A DNA stretch of 24,591 nucleotides from UBA7239 sp035430165 (GTDB lineage Bacteria > Pseudomonadota > Gammaproteobacteria > Pseudomonadales > UBA7239). Positions within the stretch are counted from its first letter, which is position 1. Every line of letters begins with the position of its first letter. Shown in pieces: positions 1-7,992 of the stretch. The stretch covers positions 1 through 24,591 of the forward strand of contig DAOMGE010000042.1 in NCBI GenBank assembly GCA_035430165.1. The letters run 5' to 3'. The position numbers and the translations under genes were made by a program. Below the pieces are notes generated by a model. It had not been told where the DNA came from, ran no database searches, and saw only the letters and a program-made list of their open reading frames with translations.

Positions 1-1692
1 ACCACCACCGGCCCGCTGGGCCAGGGCATCACCAACGCGGTCGGCATGGCGCTGGCCGAGAAAGTGCTGGCTGCCCAGTTCAACCGCGACGGCCACGCGA
101 TAGTCGATCACCACACCTATACCTTCCTTGGCGACGGCTGCCTGATGGAAGGTATCTCGCACGAGGCCTGCTCGCTGGCCGGCACGCTGGGGCTGGGCAA
201 GCTGATTGCCTTTTATGATGATAACGGCATCTCGATCGACGGCGAAGTGGCCGGCGGCCACGGCACACCCGGCTGGTTCACCGACGACACCGCCAAGCGT
301 TTCGAGTCCTATGGCTGGCAGGTGATCGGCCCTATCGACGGCCACGACAGTGAGGCCATCCAGCAGGCGACCGAAGCAGCGCGCGCTGAAACTGCCAGGC
401 CGACCCTGGTCATCTGCAAAACCATCATCGGCTTCGGCTCGCCCAACAAGCAGGGCAAGGAAGACTGCCACGGCTCGCCGCTGGGGGCCGACGAGATCGC
501 GCTGGCCCGCCAACAGCTGGATTGGCCGTATGCGCCGTTCGAGATCCCGGCCGACATCCGCACCGGTTGGGATGCCAAAGCGAAAGGTGCAGTTGCCGAG
601 TCAGACTGGAATACCCGCTTTGCAGCTTATGCCAAAGCGCATCCGGAACTGGCGGCAGAATTCAAGCGCCGCGTGGCTGGCGACCTGCCGGCAAGCTTTG
701 CCGAGCAAGCAAGCGCTTACATTGCTGCTTGCCAGGAGAAGGGCGAGACCATCGCCAGCCGCAAGGCCAGCCAGAACACGCTGAACGCCTATGGCCCGCT
801 GCTTCCGGAATTCCTCGGTGGCTCGGCGGATCTGGCTGGCTCTAACCTCACGCTGTGGAAAGGCTGCAAAGGCGTGTCGGCGAATGATGCGTCGGGTAAC
901 TATATGTACTACGGCGTGCGCGAATTCGGCATGAGCGCCATCATGAACGGCATCGCCCTGCATGGCGGCTTCGTACCTTACGGTGCCACCTTCCTCATGT
1001 TCATGGAGTACGCCCGCAATGCCGTGCGCATGGCGGCGTTGATGAAGCAGCGTGTGCTGTTCGTCTACACCCACGATTCGATTGGTTTGGGCGAGGACGG
1101 CCCCACCCACCAGCCGGTGGAACAGCTGACCGCCCTGCGCGCCACACCCAACCTGCACACCTGGCGTCCATGTGACACGGTGGAATCGGCTGTGTGCTGG
1201 AAATCAGCTATCGAATACAAACACGGCCCCAGCGCGCTGATTTTCTCCCGCCAGAACCTGCCGCATCAGCAGCGCAGCGCGCAACAAGTGGCTGATATTG
1301 CCAAAGGCGGTTACATCCTCAAAGATTCGGCGGGTGCGCCAAAGTTGATCCTGATCGCCACCGGCTCGGAAGTGGGTCTGGCGATGGATGCCGCCGCCCA
1401 GTTGGCCAAAGATGGTTCAGGAGAGAGCGTGCGTGTGGTGTCCATGCCCTGCGCCGAACTGTTCAGTGCGCAGGACGCCAGTTACCGCGAAACGGTGTTG
1501 CCAGCTGCGGTGCGTGCACGCGTGGCGATAGAAGCCGCGCACCCGGATTTCTGGTTCAAGTTCGTCGGCCTCGATGGCCGCGTGATCGGCGTCGATCGCT
1601 TCGGTGAATCGGCACCGGCCGGGCAGTTGTTCAAGGAATACGGGTTTACGGTCGACAATGTGGTGGCTGCAGCGAAGTCGCTACTCGCCTAA
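1..1692 (+). CDS. tkt: Transketolase, 5'-truncated by the window edge
   Basis: Transketolase moves two-carbon ketol units between sugar phosphates in the cytosolic pentose phosphate and Calvin-type interconversions, using thiamine diphosphate and a divalent metal. The reading frame is open from base 1, so the N-terminal ~110 residues lie outside. The fragment (563 residues) begins inside the GPLGQG motif, followed by the ThDP/metal motif GDGCLMEG (fragment residues 44-51) and the FYDDNGISIDG segment. The pyrimidine-binding domain is marked by GGSADLAGSNLT, YGVREFGM and THDSIGLGEDGPTHQP, and the C-terminal domain by ATGSEV and FGESAPA. It aligns nearly throughout with E. coli TktA as I recall it. 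An oddity is about six extra residues (GGHGTP, fragment residues 85-90) between DGEVA and GWFTDD. The next recognisable metabolic gene is epd, which uses the transketolase substrate/product erythrose 4-phosphate. Confidence 0.97.
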   Translation, partial: TTTGPLGQGITNAVGMALAEKVLAAQFNRDGHAIVDHHTYTFLGDGCLMEGISHEACSLAGTLGLGKLIAFYDDNGISIDGEVAGGHGTPGWFTDDTAKRFESYGWQVIGPIDGHDSEAIQQATEAARAETARPTLVICKTIIGFGSPNKQGKEDCHGSPLGADEIALARQQLDWPYAPFEIPADIRTGWDAKAKGAVAESDWNTRFAAYAKAHPELAAEFKRRVAGDLPASFAEQASAYIAACQEKGETIASRKASQNTLNAYGPLLPEFLGGSADLAGSNLTLWKGCKGVSANDASGNYMYYGVREFGMSAIMNGIALHGGFVPYGATFLMFMEYARNAVRMAALMKQRVLFVYTHDSIGLGEDGPTHQPVEQLTALRATPNLHTWRPCDTVESAVCWKSAIEYKHGPSALIFSRQNLPHQQRSAQQVADIAKGGYILKDSAGAPKLILIATGSEVGLAMDAAAQLAKDGSGESVRVVSMPCAELFSAQDASYRETVLPAAVRARVAIEAAHPDFWFKFVGLDGRVIGVDRFGESAPAGQLFKEYGFTVDNVVAAAKSLLA

Positions 1693-1714
1693 AAGCGGGC
1701 ACGATTGCAGACAG

Positions 1715-1758
1715 TGTGTTGCCCAAAAAGCTACATCTGTAGCCTTCGGGGCAACACA
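1715..1758. other. Two-tier hairpin downstream of tkt
   Basis: A perfect 10-bp inverted repeat (TGTGTTGCCC at 1715-1724, GGGCAACACA at 1749-1758) encloses a second perfect 6-bp inverted repeat (GCTACA at 1730-1735, TGTAGC at 1738-1743). It starts 23 nt after the tkt stop codon. No U-tract follows directly, so it is not a standard intrinsic terminator. It could stabilise the tkt mRNA 3' end, aid termination, or be a remnant repeat. The rest of the 206-nt spacer up to 1898 shows only a ribosome binding site. Confidence 0.5.
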
Positions 1759-1898
1759 GACCGGCTCTGACGCCTTAGGATTCCGTTTTATTTACTGATT
1801 GCCGCCGTTGTTTACCAGAATGTTGCTAGCTTGCAGGGTGGCGGTTCGCTGGCGGGCGTTGTTGTTGTTTTCCAATTTTCTCAATTTAAGGAGTTCGT

Positions 1899-4298
1899 AT
1901 GACAAGGATTCTGATTGTATTAATAACCGCAATATTCCCCGCGTGGCTTTGGGCCGAAGACCCAGCGCCGGATGTCCATCAACTGGATTTCAGCAAGGCG
2001 TGGTTTAAGCCATACCTGATCGAGAATAACGATGAAGCCTGCGGAACTCTTCTGAAAGATGCGCAGGATAAGTTTTTTTCAAATGTTGATTTTGGTGCTG
2101 CCTATGGCCTGCAAGGCTATGGGTATTCCGAGAATGGGAAAATACTGGATTGGGAAATGGTTGGTGGCGAAACGCCAAATCAAATTGAAGCTTACGGAAA
2201 GACTTTTTACCTTAGTTATATTAACAACCCAGGATGTGGTGGTGCTTGCGAGACAAATCAGCCTCTGATTTCAGATAGTCCTTTTCCCGATGAGCGTGAC
2301 TATAAATATCTGGAGGAATTAGCAAAGGCCGCTCCTCCCGCAGCCAGTTATAGTTATACGATCACTAAAAAACCTGATGGGAGCTTCTATTTGTTTATTG
2401 TGGGAACTGCCGTGGAATATAAAGATCAGTTGCTGGTCTATCGTTTGGCCCAAGAGGGGAAATGGAAATCTGCCTGTAAAGTGGCATTGGCTCCAGAGCA
2501 TGTGGAAGAAAAAAACGACACTGCATTTTCCCCGGCAATTCATGGAATAAAACAACTTGATGAAGCGGTTGGTGGATTAAGTCGTGGTGCCGGCTCCTGT
2601 GGCAGCTTGGGCACGCATGGGCGCTGGCAGGATTATCTACACCATGAACTATATAAAACGCTATGGAGACCTTGGGCAATTAACTCGGGTGTTGGTCAAT
2701 ATGGTGGAAATAGTTATGGTCACTACGATATATCCATGGAAAATTTGGAACAATGGCAGCTGACAGGAATCTCTGAACGTCAGGCATTTCTGAAATACAA
2801 GGAGCAGTTAGATCAGTCCATAAAAGATTTGTCACTTTTCTATCAAAACCAGTTTTCATGGTCAACAGAGCAATCGAAAAAAACAGCCGAGCTGGCATTA
2901 AAGAATGCTATTAGCCGCGGCATTGGCTTTTATATGTATGAGCCGTTTCCCTCTACGGCAGAGAAATTATGGAGAGCAGCAATTTTTGATAAGGCCCCGG
3001 AAGACAGGCTGCATAGCTTGCCCGTCGAAGATGGCATGAAAAATGTAACTCCCAAATTTTTTGGCGGGGAGGGTGAAAGCCTACTAAATGTGGCTATTAG
3101 CCACACGGTGGCACTGAGCATCCTGTTAGAAAAAGGTTTAAACCCTAATGCAATAAATGCATTCGGCAAAACGCCGTTGATGTATGCGGCACAGTACAAC
3201 GAATTTGAATCGGCAAAGCTGCTTTTGGATCATGGCGCTGATCCGAATGCAGCAACCGTTGAACCATCAGATAACTGTTACTACACTCTGGAAACTTTCA
3301 ACATGACTCCGCTGCACTACGCCGTGCGTTATGCCTCGCCAGAGTTTGTGAAGTTGTTGATGGATCACGGCGCGGAGCCTTTTATCAAAGCGAGAAATGA
3401 AAGGCTTTATCCCGCCAAGGAAGAAACGCCACTCGATTGGTTGCATCGCTACACCGCAGCGGATGCGCCAGAAAAAAATCCCAATATCCCGGCCGATAAA
3501 GTAACCGAGCTCGAACACTTGCTGAAGCTGCCGACAGCAGATGAACTGGCAAGCATTGCCAGCAAATCCATACTGCAAGCCGAAAAGGATTTTCAGGAAG
3601 GCCGGGCAGAACTCGCTTACCGCCAGCTGAGAAGAGTGCTGAATCTGCAACCGGAAAACGAACGCGCCTTGAGCGATATGTCGCTGGTAGCACTCAAGCA
3701 GGGAGAAGTGGGGCCATCACTGGAAGCTAGCGAAAAGCTGATCAAGACCAGCAAGGATGATCAGCTCAAGGCCAATGCCTGGTTTAACCAGGGGCTGGCC
3801 TGTGAAAATAACAACTCTGCTTTTTACAACGGCCATTCCTATTGCGCCGGCGGCACACCCTATCTGTATATGCAGTCACTGGCTTTGAAGCCTACCGCGG
3901 CGAGACAAAAAAAATTGCTGGAAGTGTTGCAGGCCGGTGAAAGTTGCCAGCTGCCGTATCAGGATAAAAACATCAAACTATCGCGCGGCCGTATGCCAGA
4001 CCCTGCCGGATCCTATCGCGAAAGAAGCCTGATTTATGTGTTACACGAAAATGGGCAAGCCTTGCGGGTTGATGATTTTGGTTGGGATCAACAATTCCAC
4101 CAGATGAATGGCGAAAATAAGATAGAGCATATAACTCCCAAGCTGTTGGCAACGTACGCATTGGGGGAGAAGTCGATGACTGTGCTGAACACGGGTGACG
4201 TGGGTGTGCAATTTCCTTATAGCGTAGGCAACTGGACGTGCAAGGATGGCAAATCACCTGCCGTACCAAAAGACACGACCGCGCCAGCAGTACATTGA
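1899..4298 (+). CDS. Secreted ankyrin-repeat/TPR-like protein of unknown function
   Basis: 799 residues; I do not recognise a named family for the whole protein. An AAGGAG ribosome binding site at 1888-1893 supports the ATG. Residues 1-19 look like a Sec signal peptide with a probable signal peptidase I site after LWA, so the protein should be periplasmic or exported. Residues ~20-390 form a region without a domain I can name, rich in Tyr, Gly and Trp. About three ankyrin units follow at ~394-498, including GKTPLMYAAQYN, AKLLLDHGADPNA and MTPLHYAVRYASPEFVKLL. A TPR-like helical segment occupies ~550-635 (AEKDFQEGRAELAYRQL, LNLQPENERAL). Ten cysteines outside the signal suggest disulfides. The gene looks AT-richer than its neighbours and separates tkt from epd, which hints at later insertion. 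A role in protein binding or envelope function is only a guess. Confidence 0.85.
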   Translation: MTRILIVLITAIFPAWLWAEDPAPDVHQLDFSKAWFKPYLIENNDEACGTLLKDAQDKFFSNVDFGAAYGLQGYGYSENGKILDWEMVGGETPNQIEAYGKTFYLSYINNPGCGGACETNQPLISDSPFPDERDYKYLEELAKAAPPAASYSYTITKKPDGSFYLFIVGTAVEYKDQLLVYRLAQEGKWKSACKVALAPEHVEEKNDTAFSPAIHGIKQLDEAVGGLSRGAGSCGSLGTHGRWQDYLHHELYKTLWRPWAINSGVGQYGGNSYGHYDISMENLEQWQLTGISERQAFLKYKEQLDQSIKDLSLFYQNQFSWSTEQSKKTAELALKNAISRGIGFYMYEPFPSTAEKLWRAAIFDKAPEDRLHSLPVEDGMKNVTPKFFGGEGESLLNVAISHTVALSILLEKGLNPNAINAFGKTPLMYAAQYNEFESAKLLLDHGADPNAATVEPSDNCYYTLETFNMTPLHYAVRYASPEFVKLLMDHGAEPFIKARNERLYPAKEETPLDWLHRYTAADAPEKNPNIPADKVTELEHLLKLPTADELASIASKSILQAEKDFQEGRAELAYRQLRRVLNLQPENERALSDMSLVALKQGEVGPSLEASEKLIKTSKDDQLKANAWFNQGLACENNNSAFYNGHSYCAGGTPYLYMQSLALKPTAARQKKLLEVLQAGESCQLPYQDKNIKLSRGRMPDPAGSYRERSLIYVLHENGQALRVDDFGWDQQFHQMNGENKIEHITPKLLATYALGEKSMTVLNTGDVGVQFPYSVGNWTCKDGKSPAVPKDTTAPAVH

Positions 4299-4337
4299 TA
4301 CAATGAAACCTGCACACCCGGAGCAAGACACAACGCC

Positions 4338-5360
4338 ATGACACTGCGCCTCGCCATCAACGGTTTCGGTCGTATCGGACGCTGTGTGTTGCGTGCGCTT
4401 TACGAACGCAATGCATCTGACCAGATAAAAATTGTCGCCATCAACGAGCCGGCAGCAGCAGAGGCTGTCGCTTACCTGACCCGTTATGATTCCACCCATG
4501 GCCGCTTTCCCGGCACGGTGGAACTCGACGGCAACACGCTGATCATCAATGGCGACAGTATTGCGTTGTCTGCACATGAATCGCTGGATGCACTGGATTG
4601 GCAAGCACAGGCTGTCGATATTGTGCTCGAATGTTCAGGCTCGTTTACCTGCCGCACCCAAGCTGAAAAACATGTGCAGGCCGGCGCGAAAAAAGTCCTG
4701 TTCTCGCAACCGGCCGATCACGATATTGATGCGACGGTGGTTGTCGGTGTGAACGATAGCAGCCTGCTGCCACAGCATCGCATCGTCTCGGCGGCGTCCT
4801 GCACCACCAACGCCATTGTGCCGGTGATCAGTGTGCTGGATGCATTGTTTGGCGTGGAAAATGGCGTGATCACCACCATCCACTCCGCGATGAATGACCA
4901 GCCGGTGCTGGATGCCTACCATCACACCGACTTGCGCAAGACCCGGGCGGCCTTGCATTCACTGATCCCGATTGACACGCAGCTGGCGCGCGGCATTGAG
5001 CGCATCCTGCCGCATCTGCATGGCCGGTTTGAAGCGCAGGCGATGCGCGTGCCGACGCAGAATGTGTCCGCCATGGATTTGTCCGTGTTGCTGAAAAAGC
5101 CGGTGGATGTTGCCCGCGTCAACGCCGCATTGCGCGACGCCGCCCATGACAGCCTGAAAGGCATCCTCGCCTACACCGAAGAACCACTGGCCTCTTGTGA
5201 CTTCAACCATGACCCCCACTCCGGCATCGTCGATGCCAGCCAGACCCGCGTCAGCGGCCAGCTGGTGAAAGTGCTGGTGTGGTTCGATAACGAGTGGGCG
5301 TATGCCAATCGCATGCTGGACATCGTGGGACGTTGGGCTGGACGACGCAGCCCCATGTAA
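4338..5360 (+). CDS. epd: D-erythrose-4-phosphate dehydrogenase (GAPDH-like)
   Basis: A cytosolic NAD-dependent dehydrogenase of the GAPDH superfamily that oxidises erythrose 4-phosphate to 4-phosphoerythronate, the first step of DXP-dependent pyridoxal 5'-phosphate synthesis. 340 residues, normal for the family. The Rossmann motif INGFGRIGR lies at residues 8-16, the catalytic Cys155 in SAASCTTN and His182 in TIHSAMNDQ. The C-terminal half has FNHDPHSGIVDASQTRVSG and VWFDNEWAYANRM. The stretch HSAMNDQPVLDAYHHTDLRKTRAA follows the Epd pattern more closely than classical glycolytic GAPDH, and placement near tkt fits, but glycolytic Gap activity cannot be excluded. The start follows a GGAGC-like site at 4320-4324. 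It lies 39 nt after the ankyrin gene and could be co-transcribed with it. Confidence 0.85.
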   Translation: MTLRLAINGFGRIGRCVLRALYERNASDQIKIVAINEPAAAEAVAYLTRYDSTHGRFPGTVELDGNTLIINGDSIALSAHESLDALDWQAQAVDIVLECSGSFTCRTQAEKHVQAGAKKVLFSQPADHDIDATVVVGVNDSSLLPQHRIVSAASCTTNAIVPVISVLDALFGVENGVITTIHSAMNDQPVLDAYHHTDLRKTRAALHSLIPIDTQLARGIERILPHLHGRFEAQAMRVPTQNVSAMDLSVLLKKPVDVARVNAALRDAAHDSLKGILAYTEEPLASCDFNHDPHSGIVDASQTRVSGQLVKVLVWFDNEWAYANRMLDIVGRWAGRRSPM

Positions 5361-5365
5361 CAAAA

Positions 5366-5410
5366 CTGTCACAATAAGTTCATAGTCTTGTCACCAGCGC
5401 GACCTAGGCT
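5366..5410 (+). promoter_or_regulatory. Pho box and -10 element of the pst operon
   Basis: Three 7-bp units are spaced exactly 11 bp apart: CTGTCAC at 5366-5372, a weaker AGTTCAT at 5377-5383, and TTGTCAC at 5388-5394. The known Pho box is a direct repeat of CTGTCAT-like heptamers with 4-bp spacers bound by phosphorylated PhoB. The last unit ends 10 bp before a possible -10, TAGGCT at 5405-5410, the geometry expected where the Pho box replaces the -35. Induction of pstSCAB-phoU under phosphate starvation follows by inference. Confidence 0.8.
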
Positions 5411-5461
5411 GGCAGCGGTCAAGAAATTATCGCTGTCATGGCTTAGTTAACTGGAGACTTT

Positions 5462-6511
5462 ATGAAAAAACTGCTTACTGTTGCATCCCTGGTGCTGGCA
5501 ACAACCGGCCTGTCTACTGCTGTACACGCGGCCGGACGCGACACCATCAATATGGTCGGTTCCTCAACGGTTTATCCCTTCGCTACCACGGTAGCTGAAC
5601 GCTACGGCAAAACCTCGGGCAAAACGCCGAAGGTAGAATCCACCGGTACTGGCGGTGGTATGAAACTGTTTTGTGCAGGCGACGGCATCGATTCGCCGGA
5701 TATCACCAACGCATCCCGCCGCATCAAGCAATCGGAACTCGATAAATGTTTCGAGAATGGCGTGAAGCAGGTTGTGGAAGTGAAGATCGGTTACGACGGG
5801 ATTGCGTTTGCCAATTCAAAACAGGCGCCACTGATGAAAGTGACGCGTGGCCAGATTTACCTGGCGTTAGCTAAACAGGTTCCTGCCAGGAATGGTGACG
5901 AAAAACTGGTGAACAACCCGTACAAGTTGTGGAGCGATATCGACAAATCACTGCCTGCGGTAAAGATTGAAGTGATTGGTCCGCCGCCTACATCCGGCAC
6001 ACGCGATTCATTCGTGGAGCTGGTCATGGAAGACTCCTGCAAACAGTATCCATTCCTTGGAGGTCTGGAAAAATCGGACAAGGATGAATTCAAGAAATCC
6101 TGTGACAGTATCCGTGAAGACGGTGCCTACATTGAAGCGGGCGAAAACGATAACCTGATCGTGCAGAAACTGGTCGCAAATAAAGACGCTTTCGGTATTT
6201 TCGGTTTCAGTTTCCTTGAAGAAAATGGCGACAAGGTGCAAGGTTCCCAAATTGACGGCAAGGCGCCTGCGTTTGAAACCATTGCCAGTGGCGAGTATAA
6301 AGTGTCACGCCCGTTGTTTTTCTACGTGAAGAAAAGCCACATCGGCAGCGTGCCCGGCATTGAGCAGTACATCGCCGAGTTCACGTCAGAGGCGGCGTGG
6401 GGGGAAGAAGGTTACCTGGCAGAAAAGGGTATGATCCCGATGAAAAAATCCGAGCGTGAACAATATGCCGCTGATGCCAAGGCGCTGAAGGTTCTGCCAG
6501 AAAAACTCTGA
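5462..6511 (+). CDS. pstS: Phosphate ABC transporter, periplasmic phosphate-binding protein PstS
   Basis: Binds inorganic phosphate in the periplasm and delivers it to the PstCAB transporter. 349 residues. A clear Sec signal peptide (MKK, hydrophobic core, cleavage likely after VHA at residue 23) precedes the mature protein. Phosphate-loop hallmarks are visible: MVGSSTVYPF near residues 31-40, ESTGTGGGMKLF and PPTSGTRDSFVEL. A GGAG ribosome binding site lies about 6 nt upstream. It is the first gene of the operon, directly downstream of the Pho box, and is followed by a strong hairpin that should keep its transcript more abundant than pstC, as expected for a binding protein. Its length and motifs fit the longer proteobacterial PstS group. 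Confidence 0.96.
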   Translation: MKKLLTVASLVLATTGLSTAVHAAGRDTINMVGSSTVYPFATTVAERYGKTSGKTPKVESTGTGGGMKLFCAGDGIDSPDITNASRRIKQSELDKCFENGVKQVVEVKIGYDGIAFANSKQAPLMKVTRGQIYLALAKQVPARNGDEKLVNNPYKLWSDIDKSLPAVKIEVIGPPPTSGTRDSFVELVMEDSCKQYPFLGGLEKSDKDEFKKSCDSIREDGAYIEAGENDNLIVQKLVANKDAFGIFGFSFLEENGDKVQGSQIDGKAPAFETIASGEYKVSRPLFFYVKKSHIGSVPGIEQYIAEFTSEAAWGEEGYLAEKGMIPMKKSEREQYAADAKALKVLPEKL

Positions 6512-6540
6512 ACAATCCGGGTATAAAGTGTGTTTTCAGA

Positions 6541-6580
6541 AAATCAGCAGCAGTCCATCACTGTTGCTGATTTTTTGTTT
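6541..6580 (+). terminator. Hairpin attenuator between pstS and pstC
   Basis: AATCAGCAGCAG (6542-6553) pairs with CTGTTGCTGATT (6561-6572), a 12-bp stem with one G-U pair and a 7-nt loop. A T-run at 6571-6576 continues in a T-rich stretch to 6580. This has the form of an intrinsic terminator. Because it lies inside the pst operon, partial read-through would set a high PstS to PstCAB ratio. Confidence 0.8.
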
Positions 6581-6606
6581 CGTGCAATGAAAGAGGTAAA
6601 TTGTTG

Positions 6607-7992
6607 ATGTCTGTCGGTGCATTGTTTGCCAGTTTGCTGGTGATATCCTTGCTGGCCTATGTTGCAGGCCAGCAGCGAGCACTGCGTATGGGCTTGTCGC
6701 TTGGCGGCATTTATAAACTCAACTCACTGCCTTTTTACTATGGGATGGTGGCGGCGATTGCCAGTGGTGTGCCTGCACTTTTGCTGGCAGGCTTTTGGTT
6801 GTTGTTGCGTGAAAATATCAACACCACCTTGTTGATGACGCATGTGCCGGACAGCTGGCATGGCATGAGTGCCGGTGAGCAGGCCTTGTTGCTGAATACC
6901 GTGAAAAATGTTGCGGGTGGGCAAGTGACAGACGGCGTTTCTGCCGAAAGTGTGCAAGTGGCTAACCAGTACCGCGATATTGTGGCGCAAGGCGATCGCA
7001 TCTCGGTTATTGCCTTGCTGGTTATTGCTTGCGGTGGTTTTGCCTGGGGTGTTTTGCGTATTAATCCCGCGCAACGTGCGCGCTTGCAAGTTGAAGGTGT
7101 GGGACGTTTGTTTCTGGTGGCGAGCGCGTGCATCGCCATTCTTACGACGGTCGGTATCCTGCTGTCGGTCTTGTTTGAATCGATCCGCTTTTTTCATGCC
7201 GTGCCGTGGTGGAAGTTTTTGTTCGGGCTGGACTGGAGCCCGCAAATCGCAATGCGTGCTGACCAGGCGGGTTCGTCCGGCGCCTTCGGTGCAGTGCCCC
7301 TGTTTGCAGGCACCCTGTTGATCTCGATGATCGCGATGGTGTTGGCAGTGCCTTGTGGCCTGATGTCAGCGATTTATTTATCCGAATATGCAGACACGAA
7401 ATTGCGCCGCTGGATGAAGCCGCTGCTGGAATTGCTGGCCGGTATTCCAACCGTTGTCTACGGTTTTTTTGCGGCATTGACGGTGGCGCCATTTATCCGC
7501 GAACTCGGCGAAAGCATGGGTGTCGCTGTCGCCTCTGAAAGCGCACTGGCTGCCGGACTGGTTATGGGTGTGATGATCATTCCGTTTATTTCATCGCTAT
7601 CGGATGATGTCATCAATGCCGTGCCACAGGCGATGCGCGACGGCAGTTATGCGCTCGGTGCCACACAAGCCGAAACCATTATCCACGTCATTATTCCTGC
7701 GGCACTGCCGGGCATTGTCGGCGGTGTGTTGCTGGCGGTGAGCCGCGCGATTGGTGAAACCATGATTGTGGTGATGGCGGCAGGCATGTCTGCAAAACTG
7801 ACGGCGAATCCACTCGAGGCGGTGACAACGGTCACGGTGCAGATCGCGTCGCTGTTGGTCGGTGACCAGGAATTTGACAGTGCCAAAACCCTGGCTGCCT
7901 TTGCGCTCGGTCTGGTGTTGTTTCTGGTGACGTTGCTCTTCAATGTAATCGCGCTGAATATCGTGAAAAAATATCGGGAGCAGTACGAATGA
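6607..7992 (+). CDS. pstC: Phosphate ABC transporter permease PstC
   Basis: One of the two inner-membrane permease subunits of the high-affinity phosphate importer. ATG 6607 is preferred because GAGGT at 6593-6597 sits 9 nt before it; in-frame TTG codons at 6601 and 6604 would also open the frame. 461 residues. The N-terminus carries two hydrophobic segments (residues ~2-20 and ~46-67) separated by a short basic/polar loop, then a soluble stretch. The C-terminal half holds the MetI-type permease domain with the coupling-loop region DGSYALGATQAETIIHVIIPAALPGI, followed by SRAIGETMIVVMAAG. The protein is longer than the ~320-residue E. coli PstC, typical of the extended form in many gammaproteobacteria. 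Its stop overlaps the pstA start by 4 nt, implying translational coupling. Confidence 0.95.
   Translation: MSVGALFASLLVISLLAYVAGQQRALRMGLSLGGIYKLNSLPFYYGMVAAIASGVPALLLAGFWLLLRENINTTLLMTHVPDSWHGMSAGEQALLLNTVKNVAGGQVTDGVSAESVQVANQYRDIVAQGDRISVIALLVIACGGFAWGVLRINPAQRARLQVEGVGRLFLVASACIAILTTVGILLSVLFESIRFFHAVPWWKFLFGLDWSPQIAMRADQAGSSGAFGAVPLFAGTLLISMIAMVLAVPCGLMSAIYLSEYADTKLRRWMKPLLELLAGIPTVVYGFFAALTVAPFIRELGESMGVAVASESALAAGLVMGVMIIPFISSLSDDVINAVPQAMRDGSYALGATQAETIIHVIIPAALPGIVGGVLLAVSRAIGETMIVVMAAGMSAKLTANPLEAVTTVTVQIASLLVGDQEFDSAKTLAAFALGLVLFLVTLLFNVIALNIVKKYREQYE

Noticed and set aside
601..1158. Minus-strand open frame of 185 codons within tkt
   Set aside because: Antisense to a strongly conserved transketolase segment; no independent start signals.
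1899..4298. Interpretation of the ankyrin protein as a host-directed effector
   Set aside because: The protein has a Sec signal peptide and no secretion system or symbiosis genes nearby; ankyrin repeats alone do not support an effector role.
4338..5360. Assignment as glycolytic GAPDH (gap)
   Set aside because: The central motif and the position near tkt fit Epd better, although biochemical overlap cannot be ruled out from sequence.
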